DNA from: Bacteroides ihuae | GTDB lineage: Bacteria; Bacteroidota; Bacteroidia; Bacteroidales; Bacteroidaceae | Direction of reading: 5' to 3' | Assembly: GCF_900104585.1 (NCBI RefSeq) | Contig: NZ_FNVX01000005.1 | Span: forward strand, 434,001-498,000 | DNA length: 64,000 bases | Part shown: positions 56,646 to 64,000 of the stretch, in pieces | Position numbering within the stretch: position 1 is the first letter of the stretch | How the letters are laid out: each line of letters begins with the position of its first letter | Notes under the pieces: model-generated | The model's input: the letters and a program-made list of their open reading frames with translations, nothing else | Told to the model about the DNA's origin: nothing | Database searches by the model: none | Translations under genes and position numbers: made by a program

Positions 56646-58688
56646 ATGAAATTTAATCCACTTATCTGTGGTCTCATTTTGGTGGCGACTGCAACAGCAT
56701 CTTGCAAGCAGGCAAAGTCTTCAATAGAAAAAGGCGATGCTCTTGCTTCACACATTGACTCTACAACGAATGCCGGAGATGATTTCTTTCAATTTGCTAA
56801 TGGCAAATGGTTTAAAGAAAATCCAATTCCGGCCAGTGAACAGAGTAACGGAATTTTTCAATTGGTTCAGGATACAATTAATGAACAGGTTCGTAAGATA
56901 TGCGAATCATCTGTAGCAACTAAGAATGAACCAAAGGGAAGTAACAAACAGAAGATAGGTGACTTTTTTTATTCGGGGATGGATAGTCTTTCGCTCAATA
57001 AAAAAGGAATCAATGATCTGAAAAACGATTTGGATAAAATAGATAAGATCAAAGACCTGAATGGCATTATAACAGAAGCATCTTATATTCACACCGTCTC
57101 GTCGGCTCCACTGTTTAATATGTATGTTACTCAGGATGATAAGAATAGTAGCAAATATCAGGTGTATATCACACAGGGTGGATTGAGTATGCCAGACCGT
57201 AACTATTATCTTGATATGGACGCGAGCACTAAATCTATTCGTGAAAAATTTGTTACTTATGTGGGTAATATGTTTGGGATCATGGGCTACGAAAAGACCA
57301 AAGCTAAGCAAGCAGCCGACCGATTGATGGAAATGGAAACGGCCTTGGCTAAAACCTCCCGTAAGCGTGAAGATACCCGCGATCCATTGACAAACTATCA
57401 TAAAATGGCGTTCGGTAAACTAGAGACACTAACATCAAACCTCGACTGGAAGTCTTTTATGAATGGAGTAGGACTGGCAAAGGTGGATAGCGTAGTGGTT
57501 GGCCAACCGGAATTTCTTACTGCCCTGAACGGTTATCTTAAGAAATATACAATAGAGGACTGGAAGAACTACCTTAAATTCCATCTGGTGAATGGATTGG
57601 CTTCCTATCTAGATGATAAGACTTATATGGAGGACTTCAACTTTTATTCCTCTACTCTACGTGGAATAAAAGAACCGAAGCCTAGATGGAAGAGAGTAGT
57701 GGAGAATACTGACGGATATCTTGGAGAGCTTATAGGACAGGTGTATGTAAACGAATATTTACCTAAAGGTACCAAAGAGAAATTAGAAGAAATAGGGAAT
57801 GCTATTAAATCGGTTTTTGCTCAACGCATTAAGGCACTCGACTGGATGAGCGCAACTACCAAAGAGAAAGCATTGAAAAAACTCAATGCAGTGATTATGA
57901 AAGTGGGTTATCCCGATAAATGGAAAGATCTTAGCAGTATGCAGATTGATCGTACGTCTTATGTGAAAAATGTGATGAGTGCCAACAAATGGGCATTCAG
58001 CTACATGATAAATAAATATGGTAAGTCGGTAGATCGCACAGAATGGGATATGCAACCGCAAACTTACAATGCTTATTACAATCCGTCTAACAACGAGATC
58101 GTCATTCCGGGTTGCAATATCATTGTTCCGGGTTACGAAAGAAAAATGGCTGATGATGCTATCTTATATGCCATTATTGGTGCAACCTTTGGGCATGAAA
58201 TCACTCATGGTTTCGATGATCAGGGTTGCAAGTATAATGAGTTTGGCAACCTGAGTGACTGGTGGACAAGCGAGGATAAAGCGCAATTTGAGAAAAAAAC
58301 AAAGATGATCGTAAAGCAATTCAATGACTATGTGGCTGTTGACAGTCTGCACATCAATGGTGAACTGACTCAGGGAGAGAATATAGCCGACTTGGGTGGA
58401 GTGATTATGGGATTTGAAGCATTTAAGAAGACTAAGCAATACACGGATAACGAAATGATTGCCGGATTGAATCCCAGCCAACGTTTCTTCCTTGGTTACG
58501 CACTGACATGGATGCTCAATATGCGTCCTGAAGCCATGGCAAATCAGATAAAGAGCAATGAACATGCTCCTGCAAAATGGAGAGTTCTTGGTCCTCTCTC
58601 AAATATGCCTGAGTTTTACCAAACCTTTGGCGTGAAACAAGGCGATAAGATGTGGCGTCCGGATAGCTTGATTGTGAAAATTTGGTGA
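56646..58688 (+). CDS. M13-family zinc metallopeptidase lipoprotein (PepO/neprilysin-like)
   Basis: 680 residues. Lipobox ATASC (~19); N-terminal M13 domain from ~38 (NAGDDFFQFANGKWF); catalytic domain with NAYYNPSNNEIVIPG, zinc motif FGHEITHGFDDQG (HExxH) and downstream ENIADLGG (third ligand Glu); the C-terminus ends in MWRPDSLIVKIW, as usual in the family. Cleaves peptides outside the cytoplasm. Gene directly upstream of cas13a, same strand; no functional link is evident. Confidence 0.94.
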   Translation: MKFNPLICGLILVATATASCKQAKSSIEKGDALASHIDSTTNAGDDFFQFANGKWFKENPIPASEQSNGIFQLVQDTINEQVRKICESSVATKNEPKGSNKQKIGDFFYSGMDSLSLNKKGINDLKNDLDKIDKIKDLNGIITEASYIHTVSSAPLFNMYVTQDDKNSSKYQVYITQGGLSMPDRNYYLDMDASTKSIREKFVTYVGNMFGIMGYEKTKAKQAADRLMEMETALAKTSRKREDTRDPLTNYHKMAFGKLETLTSNLDWKSFMNGVGLAKVDSVVVGQPEFLTALNGYLKKYTIEDWKNYLKFHLVNGLASYLDDKTYMEDFNFYSSTLRGIKEPKPRWKRVVENTDGYLGELIGQVYVNEYLPKGTKEKLEEIGNAIKSVFAQRIKALDWMSATTKEKALKKLNAVIMKVGYPDKWKDLSSMQIDRTSYVKNVMSANKWAFSYMINKYGKSVDRTEWDMQPQTYNAYYNPSNNEIVIPGCNIIVPGYERKMADDAILYAIIGATFGHEITHGFDDQGCKYNEFGNLSDWWTSEDKAQFEKKTKMIVKQFNDYVAVDSLHINGELTQGENIADLGGVIMGFEAFKKTKQYTDNEMIAGLNPSQRFFLGYALTWMLNMRPEAMANQIKSNEHAPAKWRVLGPLSNMPEFYQTFGVKQGDKMWRPDSLIVKIW

Positions 58689-58746
58689 TAAGTATTTTTT
58701 TTGTTGAGATAAGAAATCCTTGCAACTGTTGCTAATAAGAATAATT

Positions 58747-61700
58747 ATGCGAATAACTAAAGTTAAAGTTAAGGAGAGCAGTGATCAAAAAGATAAAATG
58801 GTTTTGATTCATCGGAAGGTTGGGGAGGGAACGCTAGTTTTAGACGAGAATCTAGCGGACCTAACTGCTCCTATTATTGATAAATATAAAGATAAAAGCT
58901 TTGAACTTAGCCTTTTGAAGCAAACTCTTGTGAGTGAAAAGGAAATGAATATTCCTAAATGTGATAAATGCACTGCTAAAGAACGCTGCCTAAGTTGTAA
59001 ACAGAGGGAGAAAAGACTGAAAGAGGTTAGGGGAGCGATTGAAAAAACGATTGGAGCAGTCATCGCAGGACGAGATATTATTCCAAGATTGAATATCTTT
59101 AACGAGGACGAAATTTGCTGGCTTATTAAACCAAAATTAAGAAATGAGTTTACTTTTAAAGACGTAAACAAGCAAGTCGTTAAATTAAATCTCCCAAAGG
59201 TATTAGTAGAATATTCAAAGAAAAATGATCCTACATTGTTTTTAGCCTATCAGCAGTGGATTGCTGCATATCTGAAAAATAAAAAAGGGCACATTAAAAA
59301 ATCGATACTTAACAATCGAGTCGTTATTGATTATTCCGACGAAAGTAAACTAAGTAAAAGGAAACAGGCACTTGAGCTATGGGGAGAAGAATATGAAACT
59401 AATCAGAGAATTGCTCTTGAGTCATACCATACTTCCTATAATATCGGAGAATTAGTGACCTTATTGCCTAATCCAGAGGAATATGTGAGCGATAAGGGAG
59501 AAATTAGACCCGCATTTCACTACAAACTTAAAAATGTATTGCAGATGCATCAATCTACAGTGTTTGGGACTAATGAAATATTGTGTATTAACCCTATTTT
59601 CAATGAGAATAGGGCTAATATACAACTATCTGCCTATAATCTTGAAGTAGTGAAATACTTTGAACATTACTTTCCGATCAAGAAAAAGAAAAAAAATCTG
59701 AGCTTGAATCAAGCTATATATTATCTAAAAGTGGAAACTCTAAAAGAACGGCTTAGCCTACAGTTGGAGAATGCGCTACGTATGAATTTATTGCAGAAGG
59801 GAAAAATCAAAAAGCATGAATTCGATAAAAATACATGTAGTAATACTTTATCTCAGATCAAACGCGATGAATTCTTTGTCCTAAATCTTGTTGAAATGTG
59901 CGCTTTTGCAGCCAATAATATTCGTAATATAGTTGATAAGGAACAAGTGAATGAAATCTTAAGCAAAAAAGATTTATGTAATAGTTTAAGCAAAAACACG
60001 ATTGATAAAGAGCTATGTACAAAGTTTTATGGTGCTGACTTTAGCCAAATTCCTGTGGCTATTTGGGCGATGAGAGGATCGGTGCAACAGATTAGAAACG
60101 AAATCGTACATTATAAGGCGGAAGCAATTGATAAGATTTTCGCTTTGAAAACCTTCGAATATGATGATATGGAAAAGGATTATAGCGATACTCCTTTCAA
60201 GCAATACCTGGAATTATCTATTGAAAAAATAGATTCTTTCTTTATAGAGCAATTGAGTTCAAATGACGTGTTGAACTATTACTGTACAGAAGATGTAAAT
60301 AAACTGTTGAATAAATGTAAATTATCTCTTCGAAGAACATCTATTCCCTTTGCTCCAGGGTTTAAAACGATCTATGAGCTAGGTTGTCATTTGCAAGATT
60401 CGAGTAACACTTATAGAATTGGTCATTACTTAATGCTCATTGGAGGTAGAGTTGCTAACTCTACAGTAACCAAAGCATCGAAAGCTTATCCGGCTTATCG
60501 TTTCATGTTGAAATTGATTTATAATCATCTCTTTCTGAATAAATTCCTTGATAATCACAATAAAAGATTTTTCATGAAAGCAGTAGCATTTGTACTCAAA
60601 GATAATCGAGAGAATGCTCGCAATAAATTTCAGTATGCCTTTAAAGAAATTCGGATGATGAATAATGATGAGTCTATTGCTTCTTACATGAGCTACATAC
60701 ATAGTTTGTCTGTTCAGGAGCAGGAGAAAAAGGGTGATAAAAATGATAAAGTACGCTATAACACTGAAAAATTCATAGAGAAGGTATTTGTTAAGGGTTT
60801 TGATGATTTTTTGTCTTGGCTTGGTGTCGAATTTATTTTATCTCCTAACCAAGAGGAAAGAGATAAAACGGTTACTAGAGAAGAATATGAGAATTTAATG
60901 ATTAAAGATCGGGTTGAACATTCCATAAATTCCAATCAAGAATCACATATTGCATTCTTTACGTTTTGCAAACTTCTTGATGCTAATCATTTGAGCGATT
61001 TAAGGAATGAATGGATAAAATTCCGGTCGAGTGGCGATAAAGAAGGCTTTAGCTATAATTTCGCCATAGACATTATTGAACTTTGTCTATTGACTGTAGA
61101 TAGAGTGGAACAAAGAAGGGATGGATATAAGGAACAGACTGAATTAAAAGAATATCTAAGTTTCTTTATCAAAGGCAATGAGAGTGAGAACACGGTTTGG
61201 AAGGGATTCTACTTCCAACAGGATAATTATACTCCCGTTCTATATAGCCCAATAGAACTTATTCGTAAATATGGTACTTTAGAGCTCTTGAAGCTCATTA
61301 TTGTGGATGAAGATAAAATTACTCAGGGTGAATTTGAAGAATGGCAAACACTAAAGAAAGTCGTAGAAGATAAGGTGACGAGAAGAAATGAGTTACATCA
61401 AGAATGGGAAGATATGAAAAATAAATCATCTTTTTCTCAGGAGAAGTGTTCTATATATCAAAAGCTATGCCGTGATATTGATCGTTATAATTGGTTAGAC
61501 AACAAACTGCATCTGGTACATCTAAGAAAGTTGCATAATCTTGTTATTCAGATCCTCAGCCGTATGGCTCGTTTTATAGCTTTATGGGATAGAGATTTTG
61601 TCTTACTTGATGCTTCCAGAGCTAATGATGACTATAAACTGTTGTCTTTTTTTAATTTTAGAGATTTCATCAATGCCAAAAAGACTAAAACTGATGATGA

Positions 61701-62163
61701 GCTTTTAGCTGAATTTGGATCTAAAATAGAGAAGAAGAATGCTCCTTTCATTAAAGCCGAAGATGTTCCTTTGATGGTGGAGTGTATCGAAGCAAAAAGA
61801 TCTTTTTATCAAAAAGTTTTTTTTAGAAATAATCTTCAGGTCTTAGCTGATAGAAATTTTATAGCCCATTATAACTATATATCTAAAACAGCAAAGTGTT
61901 CACTCTTTGAAATGATTATTAAATTAAGGACATTGATGTACTACGATAGGAAATTACGTAACGCTGTAGTGAAGTCAATAGCCAATGTTTTTGATCAGAA
62001 TGGTATGGTTCTTCAGCTTAGTTTAGATGATTCTCATGAGTTGAAAGTAGATAAAGTTATCTCGAAGAGAATTGTTCATCTGAAGAATAATAATATCATG
62101 ACTGATCAAGTGCCCGAAGAGTATTACAAGATTTGCAGAAGATTATTAGAAATGAAAAAATGA
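58747..62163 (+). CDS. cas13a: CRISPR-associated RNA-guided RNase Cas13a (type VI-A effector)
   Basis: 1138 residues. Two HEPN RNase motifs R-x4-H: R450-N-E-I-V-H455 and R1036-N-F-I-A-H1041. Their positions (~40% and ~91% of the length) match Cas13a; Cas13b has its first motif near the N-terminus. Other segments recall Paludibacter propionicigenes Cas13a (MRITKVKVK start, EVVKYFEHYFPIK, FAANNIRN, STIPFAPGFK, YDRKLRNAVVK), and the adjacent array has a matching repeat. The N-terminal domain has a C72-x2-C75-x5-C81-x2-C84 cluster that could bind zinc. Start 58747 is preferred; a TTG at 58720 adds nine residues with no family match. It processes its crRNA and cleaves target and bystander RNA; the last two are family knowledge. 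Confidence 0.96.
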   Translation: MRITKVKVKESSDQKDKMVLIHRKVGEGTLVLDENLADLTAPIIDKYKDKSFELSLLKQTLVSEKEMNIPKCDKCTAKERCLSCKQREKRLKEVRGAIEKTIGAVIAGRDIIPRLNIFNEDEICWLIKPKLRNEFTFKDVNKQVVKLNLPKVLVEYSKKNDPTLFLAYQQWIAAYLKNKKGHIKKSILNNRVVIDYSDESKLSKRKQALELWGEEYETNQRIALESYHTSYNIGELVTLLPNPEEYVSDKGEIRPAFHYKLKNVLQMHQSTVFGTNEILCINPIFNENRANIQLSAYNLEVVKYFEHYFPIKKKKKNLSLNQAIYYLKVETLKERLSLQLENALRMNLLQKGKIKKHEFDKNTCSNTLSQIKRDEFFVLNLVEMCAFAANNIRNIVDKEQVNEILSKKDLCNSLSKNTIDKELCTKFYGADFSQIPVAIWAMRGSVQQIRNEIVHYKAEAIDKIFALKTFEYDDMEKDYSDTPFKQYLELSIEKIDSFFIEQLSSNDVLNYYCTEDVNKLLNKCKLSLRRTSIPFAPGFKTIYELGCHLQDSSNTYRIGHYLMLIGGRVANSTVTKASKAYPAYRFMLKLIYNHLFLNKFLDNHNKRFFMKAVAFVLKDNRENARNKFQYAFKEIRMMNNDESIASYMSYIHSLSVQEQEKKGDKNDKVRYNTEKFIEKVFVKGFDDFLSWLGVEFILSPNQEERDKTVTREEYENLMIKDRVEHSINSNQESHIAFFTFCKLLDANHLSDLRNEWIKFRSSGDKEGFSYNFAIDIIELCLLTVDRVEQRRDGYKEQTELKEYLSFFIKGNESENTVWKGFYFQQDNYTPVLYSPIELIRKYGTLELLKLIIVDEDKITQGEFEEWQTLKKVVEDKVTRRNELHQEWEDMKNKSSFSQEKCSIYQKLCRDIDRYNWLDNKLHLVHLRKLHNLVIQILSRMARFIALWDRDFVLLDASRANDDYKLLSFFNFRDFINAKKTKTDDELLAEFGSKIEKKNAPFIKAEDVPLMVECIEAKRSFYQKVFFRNNLQVLADRNFIAHYNYISKTAKCSLFEMIIKLRTLMYYDRKLRNAVVKSIANVFDQNGMVLQLSLDDSHELKVDKVISKRIVHLKNNNIMTDQVPEEYYKICRRLLEMKK

Positions 62164-62254
62164 AGTTATTCTGCTTGTTATTAATAATAAAATCGTAATT
62201 TTGCTTTGGACTATTTTTGTATATCTCTGTTAATCAATGGAATATACAGTTCGT
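62164..62254 (+). promoter_or_regulatory. CRISPR leader with -7 box
   Basis: 91-bp AT-rich stretch between cas13a and the first repeat. TATTTTTG followed by T at 62212-62219 is a full TAnnTTTGY match and would start the pre-crRNA near 62226, about 29 nt before repeat 1; the -33 element is weak. The decayed repeat at the far end of the array places the leader on this side. Confidence 0.6.
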
Positions 62255-63130
62255 TTTGTGAATGATCCCAATAGTGAAGGGAACTACAACTAATTCTTAA
62301 ACGAATCTTTTTCGTTGAGTTTTGTGAATGATCCCAATAGTGAAGGGAACTACAACGTCGTAATTAGTACTAAACATTAGCCTATTTTTGTGAATGATCC
62401 CAATAGTGAAGGGAACTACAACTGTGGGAACTATTTCTTTCGGAAGCTTAAGTTTGTGAATGATCCCAATAGTGAAGGGAACTACAACGTAAAAGTGCTG
62501 TTTGCTTCGTCCACCTCGTTTGTGAATGATCCCAATAGTGAAGGGAACTACAACGGGCGTATGCGAATAATGATTCTGCGTCTTTTTGTGAATGATCCCA
62601 ATAGTGAAGGGAACTACAACGTATTTTACCAACTGCTTTCAAGTGTTCCATTTGTGAATGATCCCAATAGTGAAGGGAACTACAACCCCGGTATTTCTTA
62701 CCTCCCAATTTATTGGTTTGTGAATGATCCCAATAGTGAAGGGAACTACAACAAAGGTAGACGAATGAAAGTAGAATTTAAATTTGTGAATGATCCCAAT
62801 AGTGAAGGGAACTACAACACCTTTGCCTTGTACCAGTATGCGCCGGATTTTGTGAATGATCCCAATAGTGAAGGGAACTACAACCAATTACTACACCTTC
62901 TCCAGCACAGAGTTTTTGTGAATGATCCCAATAGTGAAGGGAACTACAACTAAGAAAAAACGCAAGAAAAATAAAAATAATTTGTGAATGATCCCAATAG
63001 TGAAGGGAACTACAACCAGAAGCGTAGCGATAGGTAAACGTATAATTTTGTGAATGATCCCAATAGTGAAGGGAACTACAACTTTAGCGCTTCTTTTCCA
63101 ATCAAAGTTGTTTTTGTGAATAATCCTAAT
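62255..63130 (+). CRISPR. type VI-A CRISPR array: 13 intact repeats, 13 spacers, one decayed terminal repeat
   Basis: The 36-nt repeat begins TTTGTGAATGATCC and ends GGGAACTACAAC. Intact copies start at 62255, 62321, 62387, 62453, 62519, 62585, 62651, 62717, 62783, 62849, 62915, 62981 and 63047, with no mismatch seen. All 13 spacers are exactly 30 nt. A truncated, mutated copy (TTTGTGAATAATCCTAATCG) begins at 63113. The repeat can fold via TCCC/GGGA, and its 3' ACTACAAC and GGGAACTACAAC core agree with the Paludibacter Cas13a repeat, which also sets the transcription direction as plus. The 66-nt period is a multiple of three, so the array reads as open frames that are not genes. Confidence 0.98.
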
Positions 63131-63147
63131 CGCTTGCGTCTTTAAAC

Positions 63148-63325
63148 TTTACAAATAGGTCTGATTTAGTATATCATATAACTTCAGCGTGGTGAATTAA
63201 CTAGTTCAGCGTGGTGAAGTAGTTAATTCACCACGCTGAACTAGTTAATTCACCAAACCCCTCTCAGGAGGCCTGTAGCGGTATGCCTGTAATCTTTACA
63301 TTCTACACTACTAAACCTATGAATA
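63148..63325 (+). repeat. dispersed intergenic repeat, copy B (~178 bp)
   Basis: Starts 18 bp after the decayed CRISPR repeat. Homologous to 8629-8806 in the same orientation: TTTACAAATAG, TTCAGCGTGGTGAA, iterated GGTGAAGTAGTTAATTCA units partly inverted (CACCACGCTGAA), then CCAAACCCCTCTCAGGAGG and GCCTGTAG, ending near CCTATGAAT. The rest of the 63131-63540 stretch contains only the hairpin at 63465. Confidence 0.75.
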
Positions 63326-63464
63326 ACTATTCTTATCCGGTGAAATATGGATTTATAAAACAGCAATGTTTCTAGAATTTGCTCTTGGGTTCTGTACTGA
63401 AGAACCTACTGAACCAATATGGGTATATTCTAAAAAATGTGTTGTGGAAGGTTGAGAAATAAAA

Positions 63465-63501
63465 AATAGGAGGAAATAAGCCATCTTATTTTCCTCCTAT
63501 T
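63465..63501. terminator. terminator hairpin
   Basis: Stem AATAGGAGGAAATAAG (63465-63480) / CTTATTTTCCTCCTATT (63485-63501) with one bulged base and a 4-nt loop, A-run before it on the plus strand, i.e. T-run after it for minus-strand transcripts. It probably ends the phosphoketolase transcript, or originally that of the P-type ATPase gene. Confidence 0.72.
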
Positions 63502-63542
63502 CAATTGATTCTAATCTTTGCAGAGATTCGTGAATTGGTTAT

Positions 63543-63704
63543 CTATTTGATCTCACTTTTTTTAATAGGATCGAAGATTTTGTAAGCCAATAATTTTAGT
63601 CGATCATTGATAAGGAACCAGATTAGAGCATAACCCCAAACAAATATGGCCCAGTTCCAACCGAGTGGAGTCATAAATAAACCATATACGGCAATTAAAG
63701 TGGC
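63543..63704 (-). pseudogene. remnant: C-terminal 53 codons of a P-type (proton-efflux type) ATPase
   Basis: Reading on from the phosphoketolase stop, in the same frame, the minus strand encodes ATLIAVYGLFMTPLGWNW, then AIFVWGYALIWFLINDR and LKLLAYKIFDPIKKSEIK, then a stop at 63543. This resembles the C-terminus of plasma-membrane proton-efflux P-type ATPases (two membrane helices and the short tail). The rest of that gene is absent. No start signal; likely left by a deletion or recombination that joined the 3' ends of two genes. Confidence 0.68.
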
Positions 63705-64000
63705 TTATTTTGAATTACTCCATTTCCAGTTCAGGATTTCGGGCATATCCAGACCATTTTTATCAATATACTTCTTATGCTCAACCAGCTTATCTTGTAC
63801 CAGCTTTTTCAGTTGGGCACCTCTTGCTCCTAATTGAGGAAGGCGATCAATGACATCCTCTACCAGATGGAATCGGTCTAGTTCATTTAATACAGTCATG
63901 TCGAAGTAAGTTGTAATGGTTCCTTCTTCTTTGTATCCTCTTACATGCATGTTTTCGTGGTTGGTGCGGCGGTAAGTCAATCGGTGAATTAGCCAAGGGT
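63705..64000 (-). CDS. xfp: phosphoketolase, C-terminal part (start outside window)
   Basis: Only the last ~98 residues are in the window. [25 protein letters not shown], the [21 protein letters not shown] segment and the [19 protein letters not shown] end are typical of the C-terminus of xylulose-5-phosphate/fructose-6-phosphate phosphoketolase, which makes acetyl phosphate in a TPP-dependent reaction. The stop codon at 63705-63707 is followed in frame by the ATPase remnant. Confidence 0.88.
   Translation of the reverse strand, partial: PWLIHRLTYRRTNHENMHVRGYKEEGTITTYFDMTVLNELDRFHLVEDVIDRLPQLGARGAQLKKLVQDKLVEHKKYIDKNGLDMPEILNWKWSNSK

Noticed and set aside
56907-57401. Minus-strand open frame of 164 codons inside the M13 peptidase gene
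   Set aside because: Antisense shadow of a conserved coding region; no recognisable domain.
58720-58746. TTG start at 58720 for cas13a
   Set aside because: The nine extra residues do not fit the family; the ATG at 58747 begins with the MRITKVKVK segment expected at the N-terminus.
58747-62163. Assignment of the effector to Cas13b
   Set aside because: The first R-x4-H motif lies at residue 450, not near the N-terminus, no csx27/csx28 gene is present, and the repeat is of the Cas13a type.
62297-62953. Open frames of 80-190 codons on both strands in 62297-62953 with a repeating peptide
   Set aside because: They are produced by the CRISPR array, whose 66-nt period is a multiple of three; there is no start signal and the repeats are non-coding.
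63543-63707. Phosphoketolase read through the TAA into the ATPase-like tail as one functional protein
   Set aside because: The phosphoketolase C-terminus is complete at the stop and no recoding signal was seen; a remnant is simpler.
1-64000. Prophage, transposase or integrase genes, tRNA or rRNA genes
   Set aside because: None could be recognised; the accessory character of the cas13a region rests on repeats and the broken gene junction, not on a mobile element.

Overview
The window looks like chromosome of a Bacteroidales bacterium, probably Bacteroides or a close relative. Evidence: many promoters carry the Bacteroidetes -7 box (TAnnTTTG), Shine-Dalgarno sites are mostly absent, and the gene content is typical (TonB-dependent receptors with carboxypeptidase-like N-termini, ECF sigma/FecR pairs, DUF4249, HYC_CC_PP, DUF3347, menaquinone genes). 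No rRNA, tRNA, transposase or phage gene was seen.

Layout. 1-2.2 kb: end of a menaquinone operon (isochorismate synthase and a HAD phosphatase fused to a DHNA-CoA-type thioesterase). 2.3-6.9 kb: a double-ATPase ABC protein, a two-component system and a divergent PAP2 phosphatase. 6.9-20.6 kb: redox/electrophile-type genes (HxlR regulator, flavodoxin-fold reductase, DoxX, two nitroreductases, MDR reductase, old yellow enzyme, aldo/keto reductase) interrupted by a Fec-like unit (ECF sigma, FecR, STN-type receptor, DUF4249 lipoprotein). 20.7-28.8 kb: a Cus/Czc-type metal efflux operon with accessory periplasmic proteins. 29-39.9 kb: outer membrane barrel, DoxD-like protein, DNA repair methyltransferase, inositol monophosphatase, CBS/HlyC protein, a TonB receptor and an esterase. 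40.4-49.2 kb: two tandem S41 peptidase paralogues (one apparently catalytically dead), a metY-GNAT-mnmA operon, a LuxR-type regulator, an NhaC antiporter and a ferritin-like/VIT1 protein. 49.4-58.7 kb: TonB receptor with a His-rich small protein, KDG kinase, MsrAB, an MBL-fold protein and an M13 peptidase.

The most notable system is at 58.7-63.1 kb: a compact type VI-A CRISPR locus made of one Cas13a effector (1138 aa, two HEPN R-x4-H motifs) and a CRISPR array of 13 intact 36-nt repeats, 13 spacers of exactly 30 nt and one decayed terminal repeat. No cas1, cas2 or other cas gene lies beside it. Protein architecture and repeat resemble the Paludibacter propionicigenes Cas13a system, but the N-terminal domain carries a C-x2-C-x5-C-x2-C cluster that may bind zinc. 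The array is followed by a ~178-bp dispersed repeat that has a second copy at 8.6 kb, then by the 3' end of a phosphoketolase gene whose stop codon abuts, in frame, a 53-codon remnant of a P-type ATPase C-terminus, which suggests a rearranged site.
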